Origin: Paenibacillus antarcticus
GTDB lineage: Bacteria > Bacillota > Bacilli > Paenibacillales > Paenibacillaceae
Length of the DNA: 64,000 nt
Assembly: GCF_001637225.1 (NCBI RefSeq)
Contig: NZ_LVJI01000014.1
Span: forward strand, 248,001 to 312,000
Direction of reading: 5' to 3'
Translations under genes and position numbers: made by a program
The notes under the pieces: generated by a model
The model's database searches: none
Seen by the model: only the letters and a program-made list of their open reading frames with translations
What the model was told of the DNA's origin: nothing
Shown here: piece by piece, positions 54,050 through 63,623 of the stretch
Layout: every line of letters begins with the position of its first letter
How positions within the stretch are numbered: position 1 is the stretch's first letter

Positions 54050-54078
54050 AGTATATGCTTAGCTATAAACAGGTATGT
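54050..54078 (-). promoter_or_regulatory. Sigma-E-like promoter of dacB-spmAB
   Basis: ACATACC (54072-54078), a 14-base spacer and CATATACT (54050-54057) on the minus strand resemble the sigma-E consensus, the -10 closely and the -35 loosely. Confidence 0.45.
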
Positions 54079-54108
54079 CCACCGTTTCACTCATAACATT
54101 TATGGAAA

Positions 54109-54142
54109 CGAAAACCCCCTTCCATTTTTGTGGAAGGGGGTT
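54109..54142 (-). terminator. Terminator between gerW and dacB
   Basis: AACCCCCTTCCA / TGGAAGGGGGTT stem with six-base loop, T-run on the minus strand. Confidence 0.85.
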
Positions 54143-54163
54143 CATCTTCTTCAAAAAACAGGC

Positions 54164-54631
54164 TTAGCTGATTATTCCCCCAGCAGGTGCAGTTGTAGAA
54201 GAACCATTTGAATTATTTGGTTTGCTGAAATTTTTCTGACACATCTCTTGAATCTTTTCCATCACATACGGTACGGTATCGATCATTTTTTCATAAATAT
54301 GTGTCTGACAATCAAGTGGTAAGATATATACGCCATCTTTACCAACTACAAGAAAAGCGATAGGACGAATGGATACTCCACCACCCGTACCTCCTCCAAA
54401 AGGGAGTGTTTTTTTATCTTGTTGATCATTTGAACCAGAATTCTTAGTCGAGCTCTCTACACGAAAATCACTACCACCAGCCGCAAATCCGAAAGTTACT
54501 TTGCTAATAGGCAGAATCACACTACCATCAGGTGTCTGAACAGGATCACCTACGATCGTGTTCACATCCACCATTCCCTTAATGTTCTCCATTGCCGTCT
54601 GCATTAGCCCTTGAATAGGATGATCAGACAT
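54164..54631 (-). CDS. gerW: Sporulation/germination protein GerW (YtfJ)
   Basis: A 155-residue protein starting MSDHPIQGLMQTAMENIKGM, with PDGSVILPISKVTFGFAAGGSDF and GGGTGGGVSIRPIAFLVV, typical of the YtfJ family. In B. subtilis it is forespore-expressed and affects response to L-alanine germinants. AAGGAGG precedes ATG 54631. It forms a pair with the upstream ytfI-like gene, as in B. subtilis. Confidence 0.92.
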   Translation of the reverse strand: MSDHPIQGLMQTAMENIKGMVDVNTIVGDPVQTPDGSVILPISKVTFGFAAGGSDFRVESSTKNSGSNDQQDKKTLPFGGGTGGGVSIRPIAFLVVGKDGVYILPLDCQTHIYEKMIDTVPYVMEKIQEMCQKNFSKPNNSNGSSTTAPAGGIIS

Positions 54632-54789
54632 GTTTTTTTCCTCCTTAGTGCGATAATAATAAGGACTTTCCTTCGCTTTTTGTATTATGCGCATTTCCAA
54701 AGAGGAGTATGTACAGATCAACATAAAACTATTGCAACTAACCTACCCCGAATATGTACTTCCTTGTGTTTTATTACTTCCTATTGGCA

Positions 54790-55476
54790 TTAATGCTTAA
54801 ATAAGAGAACCTTCCATCTTTTCACTCCTCCTTTAATCTTCAGCACGCGAACGAAGAGAACTAATCCCGCATATAATGCGTACCCCAACGTGATGTGAGC
54901 GGTACAAGAGATTTCCGTGGAGAATTGAGGGTTATCTTCAAAAACAGGAACAACAACCAATTGAGGGTGATTTTTCAGGCGAACTTGATAGGATAACCAC
55001 CCGATAATGAATGTCTTTACACTCCATACGAGCCCTGTAGCAACTGCAGTGCTGGCAGCATCTCCAACACTGAATTGCGTAGACCACGTCAGCTTTACGA
55101 TAGACAGTCGAGATAACGTACGTTTCATCCATATTTTAAATGATTCCGTCGCAGCGAGAATTTCATGAATCTCTCTCATCCAGAAGTCGATTTTCCGTCG
55201 ATTCACTTGTGTTTCGCTATCTTCCTTTCTGGATGCACCCATACCGACATTTTTTCGTTTCTTGACTTTGACGGTTAACCCTTTCTCCATATTCTCAAAT
55301 TTCAACATCGGTAAGTCATAGTCATACCGGATCAACCCATATAACATCGTTATATGGAATACCACTTCATCGTTCTTCCCATACTTACTCAGCCTAATGT
55401 CCATATTAATCTTAGATAAGAGGACAGTAATAACGAGCAGCACAAGAACAAATACAATTATTATTAAAATCCACAC
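54790..55476 (-). CDS. ytfI: DUF2953 membrane protein, YtfI-like
   Basis: A 228-residue protein with an N-terminal helix (ILIIIVFVLVLLVITVLL), a central charged section, then DAASTAVATGLVWSVKTFIIGW and VFEDNPQFSTEISCTAHI, which are DUF2953 features. GTG 55476 has GGGGG seven bases upstream. Probably sporulation-related through its pairing with gerW; function unknown. Confidence 0.85.
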   Translation of the reverse strand: MWILIIIVFVLVLLVITVLLSKINMDIRLSKYGKNDEVVFHITMLYGLIRYDYDLPMLKFENMEKGLTVKVKKRKNVGMGASRKEDSETQVNRRKIDFWMREIHEILAATESFKIWMKRTLSRLSIVKLTWSTQFSVGDAASTAVATGLVWSVKTFIIGWLSYQVRLKNHPQLVVVPVFEDNPQFSTEISCTAHITLGYALYAGLVLFVRVLKIKGGVKRWKVLLFKH

Positions 55477-55569
55477 ATGTAAACCCCCGTTACCTGTTTG
55501 AAATTAAACGTCTGTTCTTAGTATGGCAACTAAACTTGGAAAAAATTCGGCAAAGAAGATAAACATAAC

Positions 55570-55599
55570 AAAAACCGCCATTTCTATAAGAAATGACGG
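55570..55599 (-). terminator. Rho-independent terminator of the scp operon
   Basis: CCGTCATTTC / GAAATGGCGG stem with a five-base loop followed by T5 on the minus strand, after scpB. Confidence 0.8.
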
Positions 55600-55626
55600 C
55601 TGTGGTATGAATGATAATAGCATTTA

Positions 55627-56229
55627 TTATTCTTTGACATCATCGATTGTCAGTTGACGTCCATCGAGACGATCAAAGAGCATTTGAGTCTCTTCTTCAA
55701 GGTTATCCTTGTTCTCGAAAAGAGAAGGTTCCGGTAAATCCTTAAGGGCTGCAAGTCCAAAATAATCTAAGAATGCTTTCGTTGTACCATAGAGGATAGG
55801 GCGGCCAATCGCTTCTGCACGACCTTTCTCTTCTATAAGATCTTTATTAACTAATGTATGAATCGCTCGTTCTGACTTGACCCCTCGAATCTCTTCGATC
55901 TCTACGCGAGTGATGGGTTGCCTATAAGCTACAATAGACAACGTCTCAAGCGCTGCCTGTGATAATGTTGCGCGAGATGGTGAATAGGCTAATCGTTCGA
56001 AATAAGTAGCATGTTCTTGATGTGTAGCTAACTGGTAGCTGCCTGCGATCAGGATGATTTGAAGTCCACGTTGTTGACTTACGAAATCTACTTTCATCTC
56101 TTCTAGTGCATCACTGACTAACTCGTTCCGTTGCTCTACAATTTCTGCAATCTGTTTTACACTGAGTCCTTCATCTCCTGCTAGAAATAGCAGTCCTTCA
56201 ATAATCGATTTCAACATCGGGTATTCCAT
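55627..56229 (-). CDS. scpB: Segregation and condensation protein B
   Basis: A 200-residue winged-helix protein, MEYPMLKSIIEGLLFLAG at the start, then LSQAALETLSIVAYRQPITR and RGVKSERAIHTLVNKDLI. ScpB dimers bind ScpA within the SMC condensin. ATG 56229 overlaps the scpA 3' end by 32 bases. Confidence 0.95.
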   Translation of the reverse strand: MEYPMLKSIIEGLLFLAGDEGLSVKQIAEIVEQRNELVSDALEEMKVDFVSQQRGLQIILIAGSYQLATHQEHATYFERLAYSPSRATLSQAALETLSIVAYRQPITRVEIEEIRGVKSERAIHTLVNKDLIEEKGRAEAIGRPILYGTTKAFLDYFGLAALKDLPEPSLFENKDNLEEETQMLFDRLDGRQLTIDDVKE

Positions 56230-56989
56230 GTAATTCTTCTTCTCCTCTCCATTCCATGACAATGTCATCGAACAGTCTTTCTTGATAACATACAATTTGC
56301 TTCATTTTCATTAACTCTAGAATAGCAAGAAATGTCACTACGATCTCTTGGCGAACCATATCCTCATGTAGTAGCTTCGAGAACAGTACTTTCCCGCCTT
56401 TTCCTCCCCGTTTCAGAGCTTCCACAACATCTCTTATTCGATCTTTGACAGATATTTCATCTCTATGAATTCGAGCATAGGAATTTCGCTTGACTACTTT
56501 ACGTAATGCTTTCTGAAAAGCCGCGACTAAATCTACGGTATGAAGTCCTTGAACAGGATTCTCAGATGCGGTAGGCATCCATGAAGCCAAATCTTCTGGT
56601 TCTTTGGAGAAAATCAGGCTTCTTTCCCATTCGCGTTCATGAAGATGTTGAGCAATCCCTTTGTATTTACGGTATTCTATGAGCTTTTGCACCAAATCCA
56701 TCCGAGGATCATAATCATCCTCTTCATAGAAATCGAAATCATCGATCTCAATGATCGGTGGTTTAGGAAGCAACAGCTTGCTCTTAATGGATAACAACGT
56801 AGCTGCCATCACAAGAAATTCGCTCGTAACTTCCAGTTCGAGTTCCTGCATATTCTGCAAATAAACCATATACTGTTCCGTAATCTCAGTGACGGGGATA
56901 TCCTGGATGTTGATTTCCGCTTTATCTATTAAATGTAGTAGCAGATCCAGCGGACCTTCAAATGTTTCCAGTTTATATTGTACAGACAC
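56198..56989 (-). CDS. scpA: Segregation and condensation protein A
   Basis: A 263-residue kleisin bridging the SMC dimer. SVQYKLETFEGPLDLLLHLI is the SMC-neck-binding N-terminus and the C-terminal winged helix (FLAILELMKMKQIVCYQE) binds the other SMC head. GTG 56989 with GGGAGG seven bases upstream is the correct start; an ATG-like extension to 57031 is rejected. Confidence 0.95.
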   Translation of the reverse strand: MSVQYKLETFEGPLDLLLHLIDKAEINIQDIPVTEITEQYMVYLQNMQELELEVTSEFLVMAATLLSIKSKLLLPKPPIIEIDDFDFYEEDDYDPRMDLVQKLIEYRKYKGIAQHLHEREWERSLIFSKEPEDLASWMPTASENPVQGLHTVDLVAAFQKALRKVVKRNSYARIHRDEISVKDRIRDVVEALKRGGKGGKVLFSKLLHEDMVRQEIVVTFLAILELMKMKQIVCYQERLFDDIVMEWRGEEELHGIPDVEIDY

Positions 56990-57058
56990 GATAAATCCTC
57001 CCGCCAGAAATAATAAAAATGTAGTATCCAATAAAAAGGATACTACATTAAATAAGCA

Positions 57059-57532
57059 CTATTTAAACAGTTTCGTCAAGCTTGCCATTTCAATTGCCGA
57101 AATTGCCGAATCATATCCTTTATTTCCTGCCTTCGTTCCAGCACGCTCAATGGCCTGTTCAATGTTCTCCGTCGTGACGACTCCAAATATAACGGGAATG
57201 CCACTCTTCAGATTAATCGCTGATACGCCTTTAGCTACTTCATTGCACACATAGTCATAATGGGAAGTCGAACCACGGATAACTGTGCCTAACGTAATAA
57301 TAGCGTCATACTTACCACTCTCAGCCATTTTCTGAGCAATTAGTGGAATTTCAAAAGCTCCTGGCACCCAAGCTACAGCAACTTCATCTTCCTGAACCCC
57401 ATGACGTTTCAGAGCATCCAGTGCACCGTTAAGTAATTTACTTGTTATGAATTCATTAAAACGACCTACAACAATGCCATACTTCAATCCCTCGGATACT
57501 AAATTACCTTCAAAATATTGTGTCATAATCAA
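57059..57532 (-). CDS. ribH: 6,7-dimethyl-8-ribityllumazine synthase
   Basis: A 157-residue enzyme condensing the pyrimidine and dihydroxybutanone phosphate. [24 protein letters not shown] and [14 protein letters not shown] (with the catalytic histidine) are conserved. TTG 57532 has GAGAGG seven bases upstream; ATG 57526 is the alternative. Last gene of the rib operon. Confidence 0.96.
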   Translation of the reverse strand: MIMTQYFEGNLVSEGLKYGIVVGRFNEFITSKLLNGALDALKRHGVQEDEVAVAWVPGAFEIPLIAQKMAESGKYDAIITLGTVIRGSTSHYDYVCNEVAKGVSAINLKSGIPVIFGVVTTENIEQAIERAGTKAGNKGYDSAISAIEMASLTKLFK

Positions 57533-57553
57533 TCATCTACCTCTCATATGTTA

Positions 57554-58795
57554 TTATTTGTTCGAATCTTCATTCTGTTCGATATCATCAAACTTCATTA
57601 AATGACCAAGCTTAGCCTGTTTGGTATGCAAATAACGACTATTATCTTCGTTCTCTTGGATTTGAATAGGTACCCGCTCTACGACTTCTAATCCGTATCC
57701 TTCTAGCCCCTTAATCTTGCGTGGGTTATTCGTAAGAAGCTTAATCTGACGAATGCCAAGATCTTTTAGAATCTGAGCACCAATGCCATAATCTCGCAGA
57801 TCTGCTGCAAAACCCAATTTTAAATTGGCATCTACCGTGTCCAGCCCCTCTTCTTGCAATTTATAAGCTTTCAGTTTATTAATTAGACCAATGCCGCGAC
57901 CCTCTTGACGCATATAGAGTAGAACACCACTCCCAGCTTCATCGATCTGTCGAAGTGCCGCAGCAAATTGCGGGCCGCAATCACATCGGTGGGAGTGAAA
58001 TACATCCCCTGTCAGACATTCAGAGTGAACGCGCACAAGTAATGGTTTATTTGGGTCAATCTCTCCTTTAACCAAGGCAAGATGTTCCTTGTCATCTACT
58101 TCATTCGTATAGGCAATCACTTGAAACTCTCCGAAATCCGTTGGCATACGCACCGAGACTTCACGATTAACTAATCTTTCCTTTTCATTACGATAATGAA
58201 TTAAATCTTTAATACTGATTAGCTTTAAGTTGTGTATACGAGATATTTCGAACAGATCAGGCAGCCGTGCCATCGTTCCATCTTCTTTAATGATCTCACA
58301 AATAACTGCTGCGGGATAAGAACCACACATCCGAGCCAAATCAACAGCTGCCTCTGTATGACCTGCCCGACGAAGGATTCCACCCTTCTTGGCAATAAGC
58401 GGGAACATATGACCTGGTCTGCGAAAATCACTACTCGTTGCATTAGGGTCCATGATTGCCTTAATGGTCAAAGAGCGTTCGTATGCGGAAATACCCGTTG
58501 TTGTGTCCTTATGATCAATCGATACCGTAAAAGCAGTACCGTGATTATCCGTATTATGAGCGACCATAGGTCTTAGATCCAGCTCATCTGCTCTCTCTTG
58601 GGTGATAGGTAAACAAACCAATCCCCGACCTTGCGTTATCATGAAGTTAATAACCTCTGGGCTCGCTTTATCAGCTAGCGCTATGAAATCTCCTTCATTC
58701 TCTCTATCCTCATCATCGACGACGATTATTACCTTACCACGCATCAAATCATATATGGCTTCTTCAATAGGATCAAAAATGATTTCTTTCTCCAT
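57554..58795 (-). CDS. ribBA: Bifunctional 3,4-dihydroxy-2-butanone-4-phosphate synthase / GTP cyclohydrolase II
   Basis: A 413-residue two-domain protein. Rib[28 protein letters not shown]. Rib[23 protein letters not shown] with the zinc cysteines, and [16 protein letters not shown]. It provides both branches leading to lumazine. AGGAGG precedes ATG 58795. Confidence 0.97.
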   Translation of the reverse strand: MEKEIIFDPIEEAIYDLMRGKVIIVVDDEDRENEGDFIALADKASPEVINFMITQGRGLVCLPITQERADELDLRPMVAHNTDNHGTAFTVSIDHKDTTTGISAYERSLTIKAIMDPNATSSDFRRPGHMFPLIAKKGGILRRAGHTEAAVDLARMCGSYPAAVICEIIKEDGTMARLPDLFEISRIHNLKLISIKDLIHYRNEKERLVNREVSVRMPTDFGEFQVIAYTNEVDDKEHLALVKGEIDPNKPLLVRVHSECLTGDVFHSHRCDCGPQFAAALRQIDEAGSGVLLYMRQEGRGIGLINKLKAYKLQEEGLDTVDANLKLGFAADLRDYGIGAQILKDLGIRQIKLLTNNPRKIKGLEGYGLEVVERVPIQIQENEDNSRYLHTKQAKLGHLMKFDDIEQNEDSNK

Positions 58796-58885
58796 GATCG
58801 TTTCCTCCTAAAAGTTTTGGAGCATTACTTCTTAGAACTACTTCGTCAAAACTTGCTTCGGAAACATATGCTTAGTTTTAGAGCA

Positions 58886-59551
58886 TCAAGCAAACCCGTT
58901 CTGTGCTAGATATTCCATATTGATTCCCTTTGGCTTCGCATCACCTTGCTGCCTTGACGAACCATAATTAAGCAGATGTTCTACATATTTTCCAAGCACA
59001 TCGCATTCAATATTCACGGTATCGCCTGCACGTTTATGGTTAAGAACGGTTTGTTCTAGCGTATGTGGTATGACAGATACTTCGAACGTACCTTCTTTGA
59101 CTTGAACCACAGTCAGGCTAATTCCATCCAGTGTTATTGAGCCCTTAGGAATAATATATTTGAAAACTTCTTGATTCGCGGGTGTGATTTCGTACACAAC
59201 TGCATTCTGATTCCTTGTGACATGTTGTATTCGACCGATCCCATCCACATGTCCTTGCACGATGTGTCCACCAAAGCGTCCATTAGCGATCATTGCACGC
59301 TCTAGATTTACTTTATTACCTATCTGGAGATCTCGCAGATTCGACTTACGAAAAGTCTCCGGCATAACATCAGCTGCAAAGGAGTTGGCATCTAATGAGG
59401 TCGCTGTAAGGCATACGCCATTAACGGACACACTATCACCTATCTTCAAGTCACTCATAATCGTTGAAGCAGTGATGTGCAGTACCATCGCCTCACTATT
59501 TCGAGTTATTCCTCGAAGGATACCCATTTCCTCAACTAACCCTGTAAACAT
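58886..59551 (-). CDS. ribE: Riboflavin synthase alpha chain
   Basis: A 221-residue protein with two similar beta-barrel domains: MFTGLVEEMG and SVNGVCLT in the first, HIVQGHVDGIG and ITLDGISLTVV in the second. It dismutates lumazine to riboflavin. ATG 59551 or the adjoining ATG 59554, with AAGGA ahead, are both possible. Confidence 0.96.
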   Translation of the reverse strand: MFTGLVEEMGILRGITRNSEAMVLHITASTIMSDLKIGDSVSVNGVCLTATSLDANSFAADVMPETFRKSNLRDLQIGNKVNLERAMIANGRFGGHIVQGHVDGIGRIQHVTRNQNAVVYEITPANQEVFKYIIPKGSITLDGISLTVVQVKEGTFEVSVIPHTLEQTVLNHKRAGDTVNIECDVLGKYVEHLLNYGSSRQQGDAKPKGINMEYLAQNGFA

Positions 59552-59575
59552 CATGATCACCGTCCTTCAAGTCAA

Positions 59576-60676
59576 TTAGGACCACACAGGAATACCACTA
59601 ATACATACATTATCTCCCAATTGTTCCACTTCCAATGATTCTAATCTAACGGCATCCTTCATCCATTCACTTCCTTCAAAAGAAAAACTACTAGGGGCGT
59701 TTATTCCCCCCACAATTTTGGGTGCTAAATAGATCACAATTCGATCAATCAGTTTAGCTTCTAGCATCGCTCCGTTCAATGTTCCACCACCCTCAAGAAG
59801 GATCGAACCTATTTGCATCGCACCCAACTTTTCAAGAGCTAGTAATAAATTCACTTTTGGACCAGCACCGCATGATATTACAGTCACACCTGCTTCATGT
59901 AGCTGCTCTGCCTTTGAAACATCCATCTGCTCAGTAGTCAATACGATAGACTTTGCTACTCCATCTCGTACGACATTGCAATCTAATGGGATGCGGAGAG
60001 TGGAATCTACAATAATGCGAATTGGACTCAACCCATCCACAGAAAGACGTGTAGTCAAATGGGGATCATCCTTCACAACCGTCTCCACGCCTACCATGAT
60101 CCCTTGATGCCGATGTCGTAATGTATGGACTTGTTCACGAGCTATTTCATTAGAAATCCACTTACTGTCTCCTATTTTGGAGGCTATTCTGCCATCCAAC
60201 GTGCTGGCCGTCTTCAATGTGACGTATGGAATCCCTGTCGTAATATACTTGATGAATTTCTCATTAAGTTTCAATGCTCGATCTTGCAACAATCCGACTT
60301 GTACCTCAATCCCTTTCTCTCGAAGCATAGCAATACCCTTACCAGCTACTTGAGAATTAGGATCCTCGCATGCTACCACAACACGCCTGACTCCTTCTTT
60401 TATCAGACGTTCACTACAAGGTGGTGTTGTTCCGTAGTGACTGCACGGTTCCAAGGTAACATATACCGTACTTCCAACGGCCTTCTCACCAGCCATAGTT
60501 AAGGCATGAACTTCTGCATGTGCGGTACCACGTTCTAAATGCGTTCCCAGGCCGACTAAAACCCCATCCTTTACAACAACACAACCTACAACAGGATTAA
60601 TATGTGTCTGTCCCTGAGCTCGTTCAGCCATATCTAGTGCGAGCGTCATATAAAACTCATCGTTCATAATTTCCAA
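59576..60676 (-). CDS. ribD: Bifunctional diaminohydroxyphosphoribosylaminopyrimidine deaminase / reductase
   Basis: A protein of about 366 residues. The deaminase domain has GTAHAEVHAL and LEPCSHYGTTPPCSE, zinc ligands; the reductase domain has LKTASTLDGRIAS and LLEGGGTLNGAML. GGAGGTGA is correctly spaced for TTG 60676; ATG 60667 is the conventional alternative but is 17 bases away. First gene of ribDE-BA-H, behind an FMN riboswitch. Confidence 0.95.
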   Translation of the reverse strand: MEIMNDEFYMTLALDMAERAQGQTHINPVVGCVVVKDGVLVGLGTHLERGTAHAEVHALTMAGEKAVGSTVYVTLEPCSHYGTTPPCSERLIKEGVRRVVVACEDPNSQVAGKGIAMLREKGIEVQVGLLQDRALKLNEKFIKYITTGIPYVTLKTASTLDGRIASKIGDSKWISNEIAREQVHTLRHRHQGIMVGVETVVKDDPHLTTRLSVDGLSPIRIIVDSTLRIPLDCNVVRDGVAKSIVLTTEQMDVSKAEQLHEAGVTVISCGAGPKVNLLLALEKLGAMQIGSILLEGGGTLNGAMLEAKLIDRIVIYLAPKIVGGINAPSSFSFEGSEWMKDAVRLESLEVEQLGDNVCISGIPVWS

Positions 60677-60744
60677 TATTTCTTCACCTCCACCTTCACA
60701 TAAACCTTTGACTTGTGAAACTCTGTCAGAAATACAGGACACAA

Positions 60745-60792
60745 AAGAAAAACCCCTTACCTGAATGAAAGATACTCATCCGTTAAGGGGTT
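60745..60792 (-). terminator. Expression-platform terminator of the FMN riboswitch
   Basis: AACCCCTTA / TAAGGGGTT with a partly paired loop and T5 on the minus strand, directly before ribD. Formation in the FMN-bound state would attenuate the rib operon. Confidence 0.8.
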
Positions 60793-60969
60793 GGATTATT
60801 GAGAGTCAAATAGAATACACAAATATAAAGTCAATGGACAATTACCCAAATAGACCACAGCAAATGGAATAAAATTTGCTTGCGGAACAATTGTGAAAGT
60901 AGTCACATACTCTTGTGATTTATCTTTGAACGCTTACGCTATCACTTCAAGTGATTTACGTAAGTTGCT

Positions 60970-61134
60970 CTCCTTCTCCCATCCAGACTTTACTGTCGGT
61001 CCCGGAATTGCACCAGGTCCACCGTACGCTATACATAAGCGTCCGGGTCACGGACTAAGCCTCATCGTGTGCATAAGTATGCTATAAACGATTAGACATC
61101 ACCGCCGGTAGGGAATTTCACCCAACCCCGAAGT
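60970..61134 (-). ncRNA. FMN riboswitch (RFN element)
   Basis: On the minus strand all conserved blocks are present: CTTCGGGGTTGGGTG, AATTCCCTACCGGCGGT, AGTCCGTGACCC, GGACCTGGTGCAATTCCGGG, CCGACAGTAAAGTCTGGATG and GGAGAAGGAG. It precedes ribD, whose product needs it as control. The segment between 60793 and 60969 carries no gene and holds the antiterminator region. Confidence 0.96.
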
Positions 61135-61359
61135 AGATAAACATGATATTAAGTTATTATTAATATGAACTAAATAATAATATGGTGATAATAACACCGG
61201 ACAAAAATAATTGCAAGACCATTCAATAACCTATTTTGTTATCTCCCTGCATGGTTCATGAGTAATACTCATAAAAAATAGGCTAAAAATAGTTAATATA
61301 TAAGGTTTTTTTTATATCTTATTTTAATAATATATAAAAAAATGAAAGGAAGTGTCTGT

Positions 61360-61452
61360 ATGTCATACTTCTATATCTCGCAGGAAATTGATAATCGTGA
61401 CACTCCTCGTACATTGCCAATCGGGAATGCTTCGGGCAGGTGGATAAGCTGA
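61360..61452 (+). pseudogene. Short 5' fragment of the beta-helix gene, out of frame
   Basis: An ATG at 61360 with AGGAAG seven bases upstream opens a 30-codon frame, MSYFYISQEIDNRDTPRTLP IGNASGRWIS written in two parts, ending in a TGA at 61450. PRTLPIG-ASGRW followed by ANDEVNVDDF is how several phage-tail and beta-helix proteins begin, and the second part follows in a different frame. The simplest reading is a single-base deletion near 61448-61451. Confidence 0.5.
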
Positions 61453-62867
61453 TGGTCTTAGCTAATGATGAAGTGAATGTGGATGATTTTCCAGCTACTG
61501 GTTCAGAAACAGATGATTCAGGATCTTTTCAAAGGGCGATAAATTCGGCAAATGCGACTGGAAAACGAGTTATAAGATTAAAAAGTAACAAAACATATTC
61601 TGTTAAATCTAAAATAAACTCTTTCAACGATTTAACATTTATTGGAGATAACACTCGGATTCTCGGAGCTAAATCACCTAAGTTTATGGATGCGATGGAC
61701 CGAAATTTATTTATAGGTATATGGTTTGACAACTATAACTTTGTTGTACAGAGCAACAAGGAACAAGTATCATTTGAAAACTGTAAGTTCACCAATATAG
61801 GGACTGTCGCTATCTATTATTATGGTGGTACCAAAAGCTACGTTAAGAACTGTCAATTTAGTAATATCACGAACAGTAGTATCATTATGGATAATGATGC
61901 TAAACAGATAATGATTAGAGACTGCTTCTTCACGAACCCGTTTCCATTTAATGGGTTAGCTGTATCTTCATCGGATGCTGCACATATACACGCACTTAAT
62001 GGTAAAAACATTATCGCTATAAACAATAGGGTATTCAACAGTGGTGGGCAGGGAATTATTTTCGGAAATAATTCTTCTTCTGGAAAAGGGGTCACCTACT
62101 CTCAAGCCATAGGGAACTATTGTGAGGGAAACGGACAAGAGGGCATCACAAGTTATGGATACCTTAAGGGTACGACTTGGACTACTTTTAATAACATTAT
62201 TATGGGTAATATCTGTGTAAATAACCGTTATCATCAGATCGAAGTTTGGTTATCCCCTGATAATACCGTTATTGGCAACATCGTTGACGAGAGCGGTACA
62301 ACTGGAAATATTGGTGCCATTACATTATTCGGAACAAGTCGCACCATCTGTACTGGTAATAAAGTTGTAAACGCTGCAAATAATGGTATCGCCATATTAT
62401 CCGGATCTGATAAAAATATCATAACGGATAATGTTATTATAGGTACGAATAGCATAGGAGCATTAAGCTCTGCAGCAACATCAGGGCAGGGAATTCTTTT
62501 AGATAGTTCAGGGGGAGCCTCACCAACAAGAATAATAATCAAGGATAATATCATCGAATCGAAGGATACAACAAAGACAAGCACATTAAATAAATGGGGC
62601 ATTTACTCCACTACGACATCCATGCAAGGTAACACAATTAAAGATAATCGGACATATGGATATGCAGGAGAAACGCATTACTATGCCAAGAAAACAACTA
62701 GGCATTTAAATGATGTGAAACCCGTGGGAACAAATTCAGGATATGATCCTCATGTGGAAAACATTGCTATGACTGAGCTAGGTAAAACAGGTTCCAAATA
62801 TGTAATCAAAGGTTGGAACTTAATTGGCACCACATGGCTAGAAGACAGAGTCTTGACAGGAAACTAA
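61452..62867 (+). CDS. Right-handed parallel beta-helix protein (pectate-lyase-like)
   Basis: A protein of 471 residues. DDFPATGSETDDSGSFQRAI is the pectate lyase superfamily entry segment, followed by about ten short repeats rich in N, G, I and V (NCKFTNIGTVAIYYYGG, NRVFNSGGQGIIFGNN, NYCEGNGQEGITSYG, NKVVNAANNGIAILSG), the coils of a beta-helix. Such proteins are polysaccharide lyases, glycosidases or phage-tail spikes. ATG 61452 overlaps the stop of the fragment above (TGATG) and has AGGTGG eight bases upstream. Plus strand and AT-rich, unlike its neighbours; likely acquired. Confidence 0.8.
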   Translation: MVLANDEVNVDDFPATGSETDDSGSFQRAINSANATGKRVIRLKSNKTYSVKSKINSFNDLTFIGDNTRILGAKSPKFMDAMDRNLFIGIWFDNYNFVVQSNKEQVSFENCKFTNIGTVAIYYYGGTKSYVKNCQFSNITNSSIIMDNDAKQIMIRDCFFTNPFPFNGLAVSSSDAAHIHALNGKNIIAINNRVFNSGGQGIIFGNNSSSGKGVTYSQAIGNYCEGNGQEGITSYGYLKGTTWTTFNNIIMGNICVNNRYHQIEVWLSPDNTVIGNIVDESGTTGNIGAITLFGTSRTICTGNKVVNAANNGIAILSGSDKNIITDNVIIGTNSIGALSSAATSGQGILLDSSGGASPTRIIIKDNIIESKDTTKTSTLNKWGIYSTTTSMQGNTIKDNRTYGYAGETHYYAKKTTRHLNDVKPVGTNSGYDPHVENIAMTELGKTGSKYVIKGWNLIGTTWLEDRVLTGN

Positions 62868-62910
62868 GTGACTTTCAGCACATATAGCCAGTATGGTGGG
62901 TGTCAGTCAC

Positions 62911-62946
62911 AAAAAAAAGCTAATCTCTTAGGAGATTAGCTTTTTT
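62911..62946. terminator. Bidirectional terminator between the beta-helix gene and ppiB
   Basis: AAGCTAATCTC / GAGATTAGCTT stem with four-base loop, A8 and T6 flanks. Confidence 0.9.
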
Positions 62947-62960
62947 GATTTTTAATAAAA

Positions 62961-63398
62961 TTATGCTTCGTCCCAAACTTTAACTTCTTTCATTTTATCA
63001 TTTGCTTTGATACCGTCTACAAGTTCGATTCCACTTGTCACTTTACCAAATACAGTATGAACGCCATCTAGATGTGGTTGTGGAGCATAAACGATAAAGA
63101 ACTGGCTACCGCCCGTATCTCTACCTGCGTGAGCCATAGACAATACACCTCTAGCATGTTTAGTTGTGTTGCTTGATGCTTCACATTTAATTGTGTATCC
63201 AGGTCCGCCAGTACCATTTCCTGTAGGGCATCCGCCTTGTGCAACAAAGTTAGGAATTACACGGTGAAAGCTTAGACCATTATAGTACCCACTATTAGCC
63301 AATTTTTCAAAGTTTGCTACTGTGTTTGGTGCTTCTTCTGGTAGAAACTCGATTTCTATTACGCCACCGTTTTCCAATTCAATTGTACCTTTTTTCAT
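62961..63398 (-). CDS. ppiB: Peptidyl-prolyl cis-trans isomerase, cyclophilin
   Basis: A 145-residue cytoplasmic cyclophilin. [13 protein letters not shown] holds the catalytic arginine, [12 protein letters not shown] and [22 protein letters not shown] form the rest of the proline pocket (the usual tryptophan is histidine in PHLDG). AAGGAG precedes ATG 63398. Confidence 0.96.
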   Translation of the reverse strand: MKKGTIELENGGVIEIEFLPEEAPNTVANFEKLANSGYYNGLSFHRVIPNFVAQGGCPTGNGTGGPGYTIKCEASSNTTKHARGVLSMAHAGRDTGGSQFFIVYAPQPHLDGVHTVFGKVTSGIELVDGIKANDKMKEVKVWDEA

Positions 63399-63540
63399 AA
63401 TTATCCATCTCCTTAAAATATGATGTGATTACATTTAAACGCAATCTTAAAAAATCATTTCTTGCATTATTAACAGACATCCTATAGTTTACTATGAAAC
63501 AATACCTTAAAGCAAAAGAAACAAGGACATCGCACACAAA

Positions 63541-63578
63541 GGGATCAATCTCGGCGTTAATACGCATGGATTGATCCC
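63541..63578 (-). terminator. Stem-loop after lysA, probable terminator
   Basis: A perfect ten-pair stem GGGATCAATC / GATTGATCCC contains an inner GCGT/ACGC hairpin. On the minus strand only TTTGTG follows, so terminator strength is uncertain. Confidence 0.5.
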
Positions 63579-63623
63579 AAAGCCCAAGCTATATCTGGCG
63601 TCTACTACCGCTAAATCTAAGGG

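Noticed and set aside
61438..61456. Programmed -1 ribosomal frameshift in the beta-helix gene
   Set aside because: No X-XXY-YYZ slippery sequence and no clear downstream pseudoknot; mutation or restart is simpler.
61140..62900. Prophage or mobile element around the beta-helix gene
   Set aside because: No integrase, transposase, terminal repeats or other phage genes are visible; only the single gene looks foreign.
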